DNA of 64,000 bases from Nymphalis io (Eukaryota > Arthropoda > Insecta > Lepidoptera > Nymphalidae), in contig NC_065894.1 in NCBI RefSeq assembly GCF_905147045.1, positions 13,863,501 to 13,927,500 of the forward strand, in the 5' to 3' direction. Below are positions 1 through 9,921 of the stretch, one piece after another (within the stretch, counting starts at the first letter, position 1; each line of letters begins with the position of its first letter). Under the pieces are notes generated by a model, which was not told the origin of the DNA, did no database searches, and was given only the letters and a program-made list of their open reading frames with translations. The position numbers were made by a program, and so were the translations under genes.

Positions 1-473
1 ATTTTATTGTATTTTCGGTATAAATATTTTACTATCCGATTGTTTTTTCGGCAAAAATATTTTCAGTTTACGTATATATGTTATACGTTGTTATGGCTGT
101 ATTTTCTACGAGCTAAAAATCGCTTACGAGCTGATATCAAAATTTTACACCGGCATTTATAATGTTTTACAAATTCTTGTGCAAAAATGGTTTTAAGTCT
201 TTTTTTATATATGTAGATCCTTTAGCGTTAAAGACGCGGAAATTTTGCTCATGCTTAAAATTCGAATCTTTGAGAAGAAGTAAAACTTTCTAGCACTTTT
301 CCTTTATAGGTATAGAATTCTTTGATCTAAGATTTCACTTGCTCGATGTGTGTTTATAATAACACTTCTCAAACGTGATGATGAAGGATAAAAATTGTAT
401 AGGAACGCTTGTGTTAGTTATAATTCTATTTATAATAACTATACCTAACCAATCCATGGTAGACCAGCGTATT

Positions 474-749
474 TTTTTATATAGGTATGACGAGTATATG
501 GGCCACCTGATGGTAAGTGGTCACCAACGCCCAGTGATATTGGCATTGTAAGAAATGTTAATCATCGCTTACATTGCCAATGCGCTACCAACGTTGAGAA
601 CTGAGATGTTATGTCCCTTGTACCTGTAATTACTGACTCACCCTTCAAACCAGAACACAATACCAAGTACTGCTGATTTGCGATAGAATATCTGATGAGT
701 GGGTGGTACCTACACAGACGAGCTTGCACAAAGCCCTACCACCAGTAAA
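474..749 (-). mobile_element. 3' tail of a lepidopteran LINE, copy in block I
   Basis: A T-run at the left edge, then a conserved stretch starting near tatgggccacctgatgg and ending at ctaccaccagta. The same sequence recurs at 38821-39099 (the duplicated locus), 11584-11897 (inside another LINE), 58042-58270 (opposite orientation) and, more diverged, at 16685-16880. The T-run on the + strand marks a - strand retroelement tail. Only the 3' end is present and no coding sequence remains. I recognise it as a common lepidopteran repeat but cannot assign the clade with certainty. Confidence 0.7.
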
Positions 750-2052
750 TACATGAAATATTGGAGTATACTCCACCTGGCCTGGTGAAGTATACTCCAT
801 ACCTTCTCCATAATCGGCAGTAAGACATTTAAGATCTGTTACTTCATTTTTATATATAATACATATTTAAACAATATAGATTATGAATATTTAACATTAT
901 ACTATCAATTCGTTAATGTTACGAAAATATATCATAAGTTTTCTTCTAGAAGTCTTAAGAATCCTTCCAAGAATTATTATTATTGTTGATAACAATGTGC
1001 AGTTATTTGCAATAACCGAACGCATTGTATGAGATGTTGAATTGACAATTGCGATAAAGTTGTACCATTTGTGAGTGGTATTAAAGTTATTCTTACACAA
1101 ATATGATTTACAGCGTTTCTGGGAACAGACAATGCTCCCGTAGCCCAACTCTTCCCTATTGTCGCCTGTGGACTTTTTTTTCTAAATAATTTCGAAGCAA
1201 CGTTGTCAGAAAGGATAATTTCAAATCTATGTGTCCGTCGTGTGCGGACAATGCCCACTATTAGCGGATTATAATCCGCAAAAAGAGCAGGTACTGTTTC
1301 AGACACAGTCCAAGTTTAGTGTATACGCGTTTTGTAAATGACGCTCTGTATAAATATTTTTGATGAAAAAAAATGACTTCAATTCTTTAATTTTTTACGA
1401 CCGATTTTTTGATCGCCAGTTCACTTTTCAAAATAACATAGTCCCATCGATAAATCAGCCCCAAATCAACAAATTCAGGATAAAATAGGTACGTTACTAA
1501 TTATTCTATTCTACTCAAATCAAATCTTATACCTACAAATGTATTTGTACTATTGTCAACTGTCGCTTTGATTTAATTGCATATGAAATCAACAAATCTT
1601 AAAACACGTTTAACAAGTGTTCAGCTCGTAACTTGTACCGATATTATAATATTTGCTTGCGCTAGACAGATGCAAGCCTCTCTCCCGGGAGACACTTGGC
1701 GACGATTTTCTCAAACAATAACATTCAGCCGGACACTACGTGATATTGCCTTCGACTCTACTATACGTTTGTTATTTTAGTTGTTGCTCAAATAATTTTA
1801 ACTTCTGAATATGTTTCGGGTTCCTGGAATATTTTTAATTTGCAAAATAACATCTATTTTAAAAATAACAAAACAATCTATAATAATCATTTGTTGTTCT
1901 GACTAGGTAACTAGGGAAAAAAAATCTTGACTTTATATATGTACATATAATAAAACTGCAACGGCGATATATATACGATAATTTATACATTACAATGTCA
2001 TTAAAACCGAGCCGTTAAATTGCAAGAAATATTAAATACAGTAACAACTTAT
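750..2052. other. Non-genic stretch, duplicated at 39100-40382
   Basis: AT-rich DNA with no exon I can support. A 108-codon - strand open frame at 980-1306 is also open in the duplicate (39330-39656). However, the two coding differences I compared both change the amino acid, so there is no sign of constraint. A short stretch near 1210-1300 resembles 30440-30550, which suggests an old dispersed repeat. Confidence 0.5.
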
Positions 2053-2113
2053 AAATGCCCCACTGCTGGGTTAAGGCCTCCTCTCCCTTTTTGAGGAGGA
2101 GGTTTGGAGCTTA
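2053..2113 (-). mobile_element. Truncated SINE fragment
   Basis: About 60 bp matching the 3' part of the tRNA-derived SINE seen full length at 14945-15243, including cactgctggg, cctcctctccc and ggtttggagc. The tRNA-like head is missing. The same truncated piece lies at 45178-45234 in block II, so it was there before the block was duplicated. Confidence 0.75.
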
Positions 2114-2362
2114 AAAAACTTTAGTATTTTTCAAAACCGATAATTTGTTAGTATTATGAAACTTGTTAAAGCCCGTTATCGATAAAGCGGCAAGTAACAT
2201 CAACAAATATATTATAACCAGGAAAAGTTTATCAACATCCAAACAAACAACAGTTGATTTAACCGTATCTATAAAAATGTATACAAATCCAAAATAGTTG
2301 TTTAACGGACCACACTTGATGTTCCCGCTGCATCGAATCGTAAAACACCTTGGACTTGTCAA
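2111..2362 (-). pseudogene. Membrane-protein fragment, possibly TMC-like
   Basis: An open frame of 83 codons with a Cys-Gly-Pro motif, a spacer of about 30 residues, one strongly hydrophobic segment (about residues 48-64) and an Asn/Lys-rich tail. This order resembles the C-terminal end of transmembrane channel-like (TMC) proteins, where a CGP(F) motif precedes the last membrane helix. That assignment is inference from memory of the family and is weak. The frame is open in the block II duplicate (45233-45484) with one clear residue change. No other TMC exon is visible, so at best this is a gene fragment. Confidence 0.25.
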
Positions 2363-2977
2363 TCATACCTTTCAAGAACCGCTATAAAGTACACAACGCC
2401 CCACGAGACCATGTGAACATTTGATCACAGCCCACACAATTGATACAATTGCGAGAACGCCTTCAAAACCTTGATTTTAACAATATATTCGCGGTTAACA
2501 GTACACATTTAGCCTTTTCGTCATGCATATTTTCGATATCCTTATGTCTTTGTGTTAGAGTTCAAATTACAGTAAAATATCTAGGCTACATGACGATGGA
2601 AGATAATCCGAAACAGAGGGTTTTGCACCTGCTGTTTTATGAGATAAGAATATTGACTACGTGCGAAAAAAATATGAAAAAGATGTCAGCTATGTATTTT
2701 AAACAATACTCCTATTTGGATATGCTGTTTATTTATTTTTTAATGTGCAAGTTTTCAATTTATATCAGTTTTATTATATAGCAATAGCTTTTCCCCGTAA
2801 TTCAGTTCGCATAGCAAATATGTTCCTGTAAATTATATACTTAAGACCTTAACCAAATCTAAGACTACCTCGATTTCTTCGTGACAGAAATAAGCCAACA
2901 GACAGAGCTACTTTCGCATTTATAATATTAGTACATATCATGAATCATGGTATTTTATTCTATAAACTTTTATTCAG

Positions 2978-4729
2978 CTACACCCACACAATCTATAATC
3001 CGTCGAGTGGCACCCACAACAGACTTCCTAACCGGCTCTAATCTCCAAGCAACATCAGTGTTGTCGAGAACGATGGCATCCCTCGCGCAGATGCACAAAA
3101 CGGGTCCACATATCAAAAAGAGAAAATCAAGAAATCCGCTCAATGGAAATCCTTTCGCCAAGGTATGCTGACTATTTTACATACTTCTATTCTTTCATAT
3201 CCGGTTACTATATTTAAAAAAAAACAATTCGTTTTGCCTTATGCATGAATAAAAAACATTTAAAAAATAACGTTCCGTAAGTATTGAAGTCATATCAAAA
3301 TTATCGGTTACAGATGTAAAAAAATAATTCGTTAAATATAGAAACCGGGCTATAACAAACTCACTGGTGTTTTACTAATATTGTCCCTTCAGAAACACTC
3401 TCCATACTAAACTAACATTAAACAAAATTGGAAGAAAATAATTCTATAAAAATACCTAATACACGCAGTATTAGGTATTTTTTAAATTATTAATTTACAA
3501 TTTTCAGTTAAATGTCACTATTAATATGGTCAGGCGCGCTTGTGTGAATACCACTCATTAGTTTACCGCCTCATATCAATAATTTGTATCGTTGTGTGTG
3601 TATATCGTTTATCGTTTGTTTTGTAGAGTTAAGAAGCTAGGTAAGGAACAGGCAAATAGGACATTACATCTTAGATTCCAGTCTGCGATACAAATATAAA
3701 ATTAAAAAAAAAAATTTGAAACACCACTCTCAACTTTAGGATGTAATTGTAACATATGATCAAGGGATGCCAAAACTTACTGCTATGAACAGCGCATTAG
3801 AAATATGCATAAAAGACAATGTGCACAAATATCTCTTATATTATGAAGGTTTTTATTTACCCATACGGAATATTAAGATATATATTTTTACATAGTCTCC
3901 TAACAATGTGTTTTACAAAACCTCGATTATTTAGCTAAATCGAGTAAATCTGTACCAAGCATATAAGCATCACTGAATATTCGTGTGTTTAATTTGTGTT
4001 TTTAATACAGTGCTTTACTTTGAAGTAAAATAACGTGAAAAACCTACAAGTGTATGTGTGTGTGTATTCACGAACAGTCGACGGAGCAACGTGATGAATT
4101 AAGCTCCAAACCTTCTCATTAAAGCATAACCCAGAACCCCTGTTATGTTTCCCTAAACAGGCTCTTACTTTTAGTTAAATAAGGAACATAATTTCAGGGT
4201 GTGATACTAAAAACCTTGATCAGAAAACCCAAGAAGCCGAACTCCGCTAACCGTAAATGCGTGCTCGTGCGTCTCTCCAGCGGGCGAGAGATGATCGCCT
4301 ACGTGCCGGGCATCGGACACAACCTGCAGGAACACAATATCGTGCTCGTTAGAGTCGGCAGGTGAGTGATGTGGTTCATCATGACAAATGGAGCAGTCGC
4401 CATAATACTGCAGCACATCTTGACTATAAATATACTTAGCTATAGATCTTTTTACAATTACAAAGGTGAGTGTTAATATTTTCAAAATTCATGGGCGATG
4501 GTGACTACTTATCAACCTTGTGATTAGCTTTATAAGCGATCCATTAAACTAACCAAAAACCAAATGGATTAATATTAAACTTAACAAGTATCTGCTGCGT
4601 CTGCCACCAATAATGTATGATGAATTTGGGTTGGTTATCAATTTCAGAGTTAAAGATTGTCCCGGTGTGAAGTTGAAATGCGTCCGAGGTAAATTCGACT
4701 TGCCGCACGTCATCAAGCAGAAAGTATAG
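2978..4729 (+). CDS. mRpS12: Mitochondrial ribosomal protein S12, exons 2-4 (block I copy)
   Basis: The small-subunit decoding-centre protein of the mitoribosome, orthologous to Drosophila tko and bacterial S12. Exon 2 is 2978-3162 (acceptor ttattcag, donor gtatgc), exon 3 is 4198-4361 (acceptor atttcag, donor gtgagt) and exon 4 is 4648-4729 with a TAG stop. Phases agree at every junction. The S12 signatures KPNSANRKC, PGIGHNLQEHN and PGVKLKCVRG are complete. Exon 2 begins in phase 1, as required by the exon 1 seen at 34236-34305 in block C; with such an exon the product would be 166 residues with an N-terminal mitochondrial targeting region. No copy of exon 1 lies left of exon 2 here, so it must be outside the window or missing. 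In-frame ATGs at 2947 and before MASLAQMH are fallback starts. The gene converges on giant-like unit G1, about 0.9 kb away. Confidence 0.93.
3448..3482. repeat. Perfect hairpin in tko intron 2
   Basis: Arms aaaaatacctaatac (3448-3462) and gtattaggtattttt (3468-3482) are exact reverse complements around a 5-base loop. Block II has a shorter sequence at this site (46561-46588) with only one orientation of the motif, so the hairpin is specific to block I. Confidence 0.9.
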
Positions 4730-5517
4730 TAGTCTGTTATATCCAGTTGTGTAAGGTTATTTTTAGCGAAATAAATCTAGTTTAAGTACAGGAATTAGTT
4801 TTATTTTTAGATTTCTTAACCTAAAAATAACTTTAATTAAGAAGCTAATATAACACTAATGTTCGCGCGGTGGATTATTGAAAATTTGAGTAGTACATAT
4901 ATGAATTTGCAAGTTTCGTACTGTTATTTTTTCACTCTTATTTCTATTTATTTATTGATATCATTCCGTGTGCATCTTAATAGCTAATAAACATAACACA
5001 AATCGTTTGATGAACAGAGGCAAAAAAAAATATTGAACGGTTTCGTATTTGCTTTTAAACATTTTATATTGATTATCTACAAATTAAAAATACACTAAAC
5101 CCATTTAAAGTAAATATAAAAGTAAATTATGTATATCTATCGATCATCTTTGAATACACAATAAACACTCATTCGTGAACCCGATTGGTCGGAAAGAAGC
5201 AAAAAGCGGCGCTTGCGCAAGCCGCACCCATTCTATTGTAACTTAATGGTATGTACTTAACTTTTTATTCAATGAGGACTTGAATGGGGTTAAGCTCGGT
5301 AGTCCACCTTATCTTTATGATACAAGATAGAAAAATCTATTGAAGATATTTGATTCGATATAGATATAGATATTGTTAGAGTAAACTTCAAATTGATTAT
5401 AACTTTCTATGATTTTGTAACAAAAATAAAAGGTTTTAAATAATTAAAAGGTCAATTTATGTTTGGTCATTTATTAAATTTATTTCAACTTACAATTCTT
5501 TAGAGAATAATATTCTG
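4730..5517. other. Convergent intergenic spacer between tko and giant-like G1
   Basis: AT-rich spacer between the 3' ends of tko and G1. It is conserved in all three blocks (about 35101-35881 in C and 47906-48685 in II), with few substitutions. No exon or transposon was recognised. It should contain the 3' UTRs of both genes. Confidence 0.6.
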
Positions 5518-5626
5518 CAAGTATACTATTTATAAGATTGCACAAACATCATTGCACAAACACCTTAGAGTTTAGAACTTATAGTTCAAAATAAAAAAAA
5601 TTAAACACTATTATAATTCTAAATCT

Positions 5627-6475
5627 CTAAAGGAACGTCTGGTCACACACTATACACCTATTCGAAGACAGCAGACGTATGATCTTAGACAGGTCTTTTT
5701 TCAAATAAGTGACCTTGAGTGAATTTTGGATCTCTCGTAGTTTTCTCCTGTCACGGCTCTGCTTTGCAGCAAAATTATTCCTCTCTCTCTGTTTTCTATA
5801 AAAATCGTCGGCGTTCTGATTAGTTTGCACGGCACGACGCATTCTCGGATTATTACCGAGCAACGACCCTCCGTTCTTTTCGGCCATTGCTCTGAGGGTT
5901 TCCCTCTCGAACGCAAGGTAGTCCGGATCGTCTGATAGAGCGTCTACATCTATCATATAACTTGGACGCTTTTTTTTTGTCTGATACCGGGGACTTGGGT
6001 GGCGAAAATACGCACGTACTCCTTGAGACACTCATCGATTGCGACATATTTGTACTCGAAGACGCAGGCGCTGGTTCAACAACGGGCACGTACATGGGCT
6101 GGACATACCCGATGTATGGGTACGGTTCAACACTGTGTTGCACTGTGCTTATACACGGATACGGTGGAAGCTCCGTTGGACGCTTTTTTTTTTGTCTGAT
6201 CCCGGAGACTTGGGTGGCGATATCAAGCACGTACTTATATAATTATTAGTCGATTGCTGCAACCCGGAACTCGAAGGCCCAGGCGATGGTTCAACAACGG
6301 GCACGTACATGGGCTGGACATACCCGATGTATGGGTACGGTTCAACACTGTGTTGCACTGTGCTTATACACGGATGCGGTGGAAGCTCCGTATTTGTTTG
6401 CGATGTCGTTTCACGTGTACTATTCACAGATAGATCTAATGGTGAGTCCTCAGCGTATGGTGTCCAGAGAGCCAT
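5627..6475 (-). pseudogene. gt: giant-like bZIP gene G1, broken at poly-A tracts
   Basis: Same gene as G2 but read in three frames. The N-terminal part (6475 down to 6149, 108 codons) has the MALWTPYAE start and the PLDLS motif. It then leaves frame at an A10 tract near 6184-6193, where G2 has A11. The second repeat module lies in another frame, and the bZIP part (down to 5627) follows an A9 tract near 5970-5978. The two shifts add up to three bases, so the ends share a frame, but a stop follows soon after the first shift. As read, it encodes a 108-residue protein with the corepressor motif and no DNA-binding domain. Either a pseudogene, homopolymer miscalls, or a slippage site. Confidence 0.75.
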
Positions 6476-6526
6476 GATTACTTTAGTTAGTACGGTTAGT
6501 AGTTACGGTTGACTGCGAGTAACTAA

Positions 6527-6556
6527 TGATGTTGTTGGTCGCCCCGGTCTTTTATT
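6527..6556 (-). promoter_or_regulatory. Candidate core promoter of G1
   Basis: On the - strand, aataaaag (6556-6549) is followed 29 bases later by the initiator-like tcatta with its A at 6527. The ATG is about 50 bases further on. The same spacing is kept in G2 and G4. Inferred from motif and spacing only. Confidence 0.4.
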
Positions 6557-7255
6557 CTCGGGGGTGTGGTCTAATTGTGCAGGGCACCCCCACCCCGCTG
6601 CACGGGTTACTTCCGCTACCTGAACCAACGGGACACATCGGAAGAACAATGGGGTGACTTTCGGTCTATTATGAAGAGTTGCGTAGATTTTGCGTTTGCT
6701 ATTAATTTCCTACTCAAGCTTGCTTGTTTTTGACACAATAGATAGAAAAATGTGAAGGTTGATTACAATGATATCATGATGTCACAATTTTCTGATACAA
6801 TATCGCGAAATGTTTTCAAATAATTTCTTCATTTTATTGTATGTACGATGCTCTACGAGTTCTTTGGTTTCATACTGATATTAATTTAAGTAATTTATTA
6901 TAACCATTGCAGAAAAAATTGTTGGAGAATATGATTTTAGTTGCAACATTCGGTCAAATAGAAGTTAAACCATTCGTGAATAATGAAAGATATTTCGAAC
7001 GATTCATAAATGTTATTCATGCAAGAACAGGAAGCAAATGACACCGTATGGCTCCTCTCCGGATGTAACTGTATTTAATTTTATATATATTAAGTTTTAG
7101 CCGACAACGCAGTCACGGAAAATTATGTACAACCTTGTAATACTCCAAGTATACTATTTATAAGATTGCACAAACATCATTGCACAAACACCTTAGAGTT
7201 TAGAACTTATAGTTCAAAATAAAAAAAAATTAAACACTATTATAATTCTAAATCT

Positions 7256-8107
7256 CTAAAGGAACGTCTGGTCACACACTATACACCTATTCGAAGACAG
7301 CAGACGTATGATCTTAGACAGGTATTTTTTCAAATATGTGACCTTGAGTGAATTGTGGATCTCTCGTAGTTTTCTCCTGTCACGGCTCTGCTTTGCAGCA
7401 AAATTATTCCTCTCTCTCTGTTTTCTATAAAAATCGTCGGCGTTCTGATTAGTTTGCACGGCACGACGCATTCTCGGATTATTACCGAGCAACGACCCTC
7501 CTTTCTTTTCGGCCATTGCTCTGAGGGCTTCCCTCTCGAACGCAAGGTAGTCCGGATCGTCTGATAGAGCGTCTACATCTATCATATAACTTGGACGCTT
7601 TTTTTTTTCGTCTGATACCGGAGACTTTGGTGGCGAAAATACGCACGTACTCCTTGAGACACTCATCGATTGCGACATATTTGTACTCGAAGACGCAGGC
7701 GCTGGTTCAACAACGGGCACGTACATGGGCTGGACATACCCGATGTATGGGTACGGTTCAACACTGTGTTGCACTGTGCTTATACACGGATACGGTGGAA
7801 GCTCCGTTGGACGCTTTTTTTTTTTGTCTGATCCCGGAGACTTGGGTGGCGATATCAAGCACGTACTTATATAATTATTAGTCGATTGCTGCAACCCGGA
7901 ACTCGAAGGCCCAGGCGATGGTTCAACAACGGGCACGTACATGGGCTGGACATACCCGATGTATGGGTACGGTTCAACACTGTGTTGCACTGTGCTTATA
8001 CACGGATGCGGTGGAAGCTCCGTATTTGTTTGCGATGTCGTTTCACGTGTACTATTCACAGATAGATCTAATGGTGAGTCCTCAGCGTATGGTGTCCAGA
8101 GAGCCAT
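7256..8107 (-). CDS. gt: giant-like bZIP transcription factor G2, the only intact copy
   Basis: An intronless frame of 283 residues. Residues 12-16 are PLDLS, a CtBP corepressor-binding type motif. Residues 29-100 and 101-172 are two copies of one 72-residue Pro/Tyr-rich module (containing YPYIGYVQPMYVPVV), each ending in a lysine run and RP. Residues 175-215 contain an acidic DALSDDPDY stretch and a GGSLLGNNPRMRRAV stretch shared with the divergent G6. The bZIP basic region is about 222-247, with NNFAAKQSR at 234-242, followed by a short leucine zipper and an unusual Cys-containing tail. As a bZIP it should bind DNA as a dimer in the nucleus. Assignment to giant rests on the basic region, the corepressor motif and linkage to tko. 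Drosophila Giant is a larger gap-gene repressor. Confidence 0.85.
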   Translation of the reverse strand: MALWTPYAEDSPLDLSVNSTRETTSQTNTELPPHPCISTVQHSVEPYPYIGYVQPMYVPVVEPSPGPSSSGLQQSTNNYISTCLISPPKSPGSDKKKKRPTELPPYPCISTVQHSVEPYPYIGYVQPMYVPVVEPAPASSSTNMSQSMSVSRSTCVFSPPKSPVSDEKKKRPSYMIDVDALSDDPDYLAFEREALRAMAEKKGGSLLGNNPRMRRAVQTNQNADDFYRKQRERNNFAAKQSRDRRKLREIHNSLKVTYLKKYLSKIIRLLSSNRCIVCDQTFL

Positions 8108-8158
8108 GATTACTTTAGTTAGTACGGTTAGTAGTTACGGTTGACTGCGAGTAACTAA

Positions 8159-8188
8159 TGATGTTGTTGGTCGCCCCGGTCTTTTATT
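8159..8188 (-). promoter_or_regulatory. Candidate core promoter of G2
   Basis: TATA-like aataaaag at 8188-8181 and an initiator-like tcatta with its A at 8159, spaced 29 bases as in G1 and G4. The start codon is at 8107. Upstream is a GC-rich stretch with ggggtgtgg and a complementary cacccccaccccg, which could pair, but no role can be assigned. Confidence 0.42.
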
Positions 8189-8777
8189 CTCGGGGGTGTG
8201 GTCTAATTGTGCAGGGCACCCCCACCCCGCTGCACGGGTTACTTCCGCTACCTGAACCAACGGGACACATCGGAAGAACAATGGGGTGACTTTCGGTCTA
8301 TTATGAAGAGTTGCGTAGATTTTGCGTTTGCTATTAATTTGCTACTCAAGCTTGCTTGTTTTTGACACAATAGATAGAAAAATGTGAAGTTTGATTACAA
8401 TGATATCATGATGTCACAATTTTCTGATACAATATCGCGAAATGTTTTCAAATAATTTCTTCATTTTATTGTATGTACGATGCTCTACGAGTTCTTTGGT
8501 TTCATACTGATATTAATTTAAGTAATTTATTATAACCATTGCAGAAAAAATTGTTGGAGAATATGATTTTAGTTGCAACATTCGGTCAAATAGAAGTTAA
8601 ACCATTCGTGAATAATGAAAGATATTTCGAACGATTCATAAATGTTATTCATGCAAGAACAGGAAGCAAATGACACCGTATGGCTCCTCTCCGGATGTAA
8701 CTGTATTTAATTTTATATATATTAAGTTTTAGCCGACAACGCAGTCACGGAAAATTATGTACAACCTTGTAATACTC

Positions 8778-9569
8778 AAATAAGTGTTCGGCAGGCCGGT
8801 ATTCATATATAGGTATACAGGAAAAGAAATGCATGGATATAATTATTGCTATAACTTGTGTAGCTGTTATTTTTTACTAAGCCGACTGGCTACTGATTTT
8901 ATTGCCTATTCTTAGCCATAAAGTCTACGTACCCCGTACCGGTGGCGTTTCAAAAATTAGGTACCTGTTAAAATATATTTAAGTAAAAATAAAATAGAAT
9001 TCGTTGAACTGTTGTACTAATTATTCCATCCGTACCGAATTTTACTAGCTGAATTTTTTTTAAAGCACTACCACAAGTAATTTATTGGATATTTCATATT
9101 TAAGCCTAATATACAAAATTTAATAATTTTCTTGCGTAAGAATATTATTATAATAACAGGTCGCTGGAATTCTGCGAGATATTACTATTGTATTTGCGTT
9201 TAATTTTTTTTTTAATATGACATATAACAAAATAATGTACGCTCCTTTTCAAGCAAGCTTTCTTATAGTTTTAAAAGTATAAATCCCTTAAATTCATGTT
9301 ACGCTCGTGGGAAACGCGACGATTTCTTACGTGAAAACTGAAATGAAGTAACGCGATTATTATCCGACTCTTCTAATGCAGCTTCAGCTGTCGGACTCAC
9401 ACTTAACTAACGATCAAATTGGATAATGTTTTTAATTAGCTTTTTATTTAGCATTTAGCACGTCCAATATTTTGTTGCCTATATCATCTAATTAAGAAAA
9501 AATGTGTTATTTAATACAGAAAAATGATAACGGAAACAAAAGCTATACTTCTATAGTAACTTATACAAA
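8778..9569. other. AT-rich stretch with no gene seen
   Basis: No exon, tRNA-like promoter box, terminal repeat or transposase frame was recognised. It has no counterpart in block II, where G5 is joined to G6 instead. Confidence 0.5.
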
Positions 9570-9921
9570 TATTTATTTATTTATTTATATACTCTTTATT
9601 GCACACCAATATAGACAAAAATAATAGGAGTAAAACAAAACAAAGAAAAGAAAAATGTACAATAGGCGGCCTTATCGCTAAAACAGCGATCTCTTCCAGG
9701 CAACCTTTGGTAGAGGAGAGAGATAGGATGGTAGGGGTGTACAATTATTTAATACATAAAAAAAATAAAAATAGATACAATATATATATGTATATATACG
9801 ATACATAAATAAATATTCCATAAATATATAATAATATAATATACATACACATTATAAATATATACATTTACATACTATAGATACTTACATAATAAATAAA
9901 ATATTTAATTGCAGTATTTCT

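Larger units (their letters stand above)
5518..7145. repeat. Tandem duplication unit 1, carrying G1
   Basis: Starts at caagtatactatttataag and ends at accttgtaatactc. The next unit (7146-8777) starts and ends with the same sequences. The unit holds the whole giant-like gene plus about 0.65 kb of 5' flank. The same arrangement is present in block II (48686-50314, then 50315 onward), so the tandem duplication predates the block duplication. Confidence 0.9.
1..8777. repeat. Segmental duplication block I (tko-G1-G2)
   Basis: This block is collinear with 38105 to about 51000 at high identity, with only scattered substitutions and short indels. Shared landmarks in order are the LINE tail near 474, a truncated SINE near 2053, the tko exons and two giant-like units. 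Block II differs by a 248-bp insertion near 38325, a 4.8-kb insertion near 40383 that contains an LTR element, and truncation of its second giant-like unit. The left edge runs off the window, so the true start is unknown. Read as a tandem segmental duplication; retained alternative haplotypes joined in one contig would look similar. Confidence 0.85.
7146..8777. repeat. Tandem duplication unit 2, carrying G2
   Basis: A near-identical head-to-tail copy of 5518-7145, 1632 bases long. Beyond 8777 the sequence is unrelated to the start of the unit, so the array in block I ends here. Confidence 0.9.

Noticed and set aside
980..1306. 108-codon - strand frame, also open at 39330-39656
   Set aside because: No recognisable domain. 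The differences I compared between the two copies change residues. A short part resembles 30440-30550, so a dispersed repeat is more likely than a gene.
2440..2781. 113-codon + strand frame, duplicated at 45551-45892
   Set aside because: Low-complexity, very AT-rich codons at the end, no splice or domain evidence; openness in both copies is explained by recent duplication.
4207..4485. 92-codon - strand frame over tko exon 3 (also 47310-47519)
   Set aside because: Antisense of the mRpS12 exon; the + strand has the S12 motifs and splice sites.
5962..6512. Several + strand open frames across the giant-like units (also at 7591-8144, 36342-36856, 49146-49679 and 50760-51378)
   Set aside because: They are the antisense of the repeated Tyr/Pro module and recur with it. 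Codon context and the bZIP match lie on the - strand.
6575..6605. GC-rich possible hairpin upstream of the giant promoter (ggggtgtgg with cacccccaccccg)
   Set aside because: Pairing is short and imperfect and no regulatory factor can be assigned; kept only as a note in the promoter entry.
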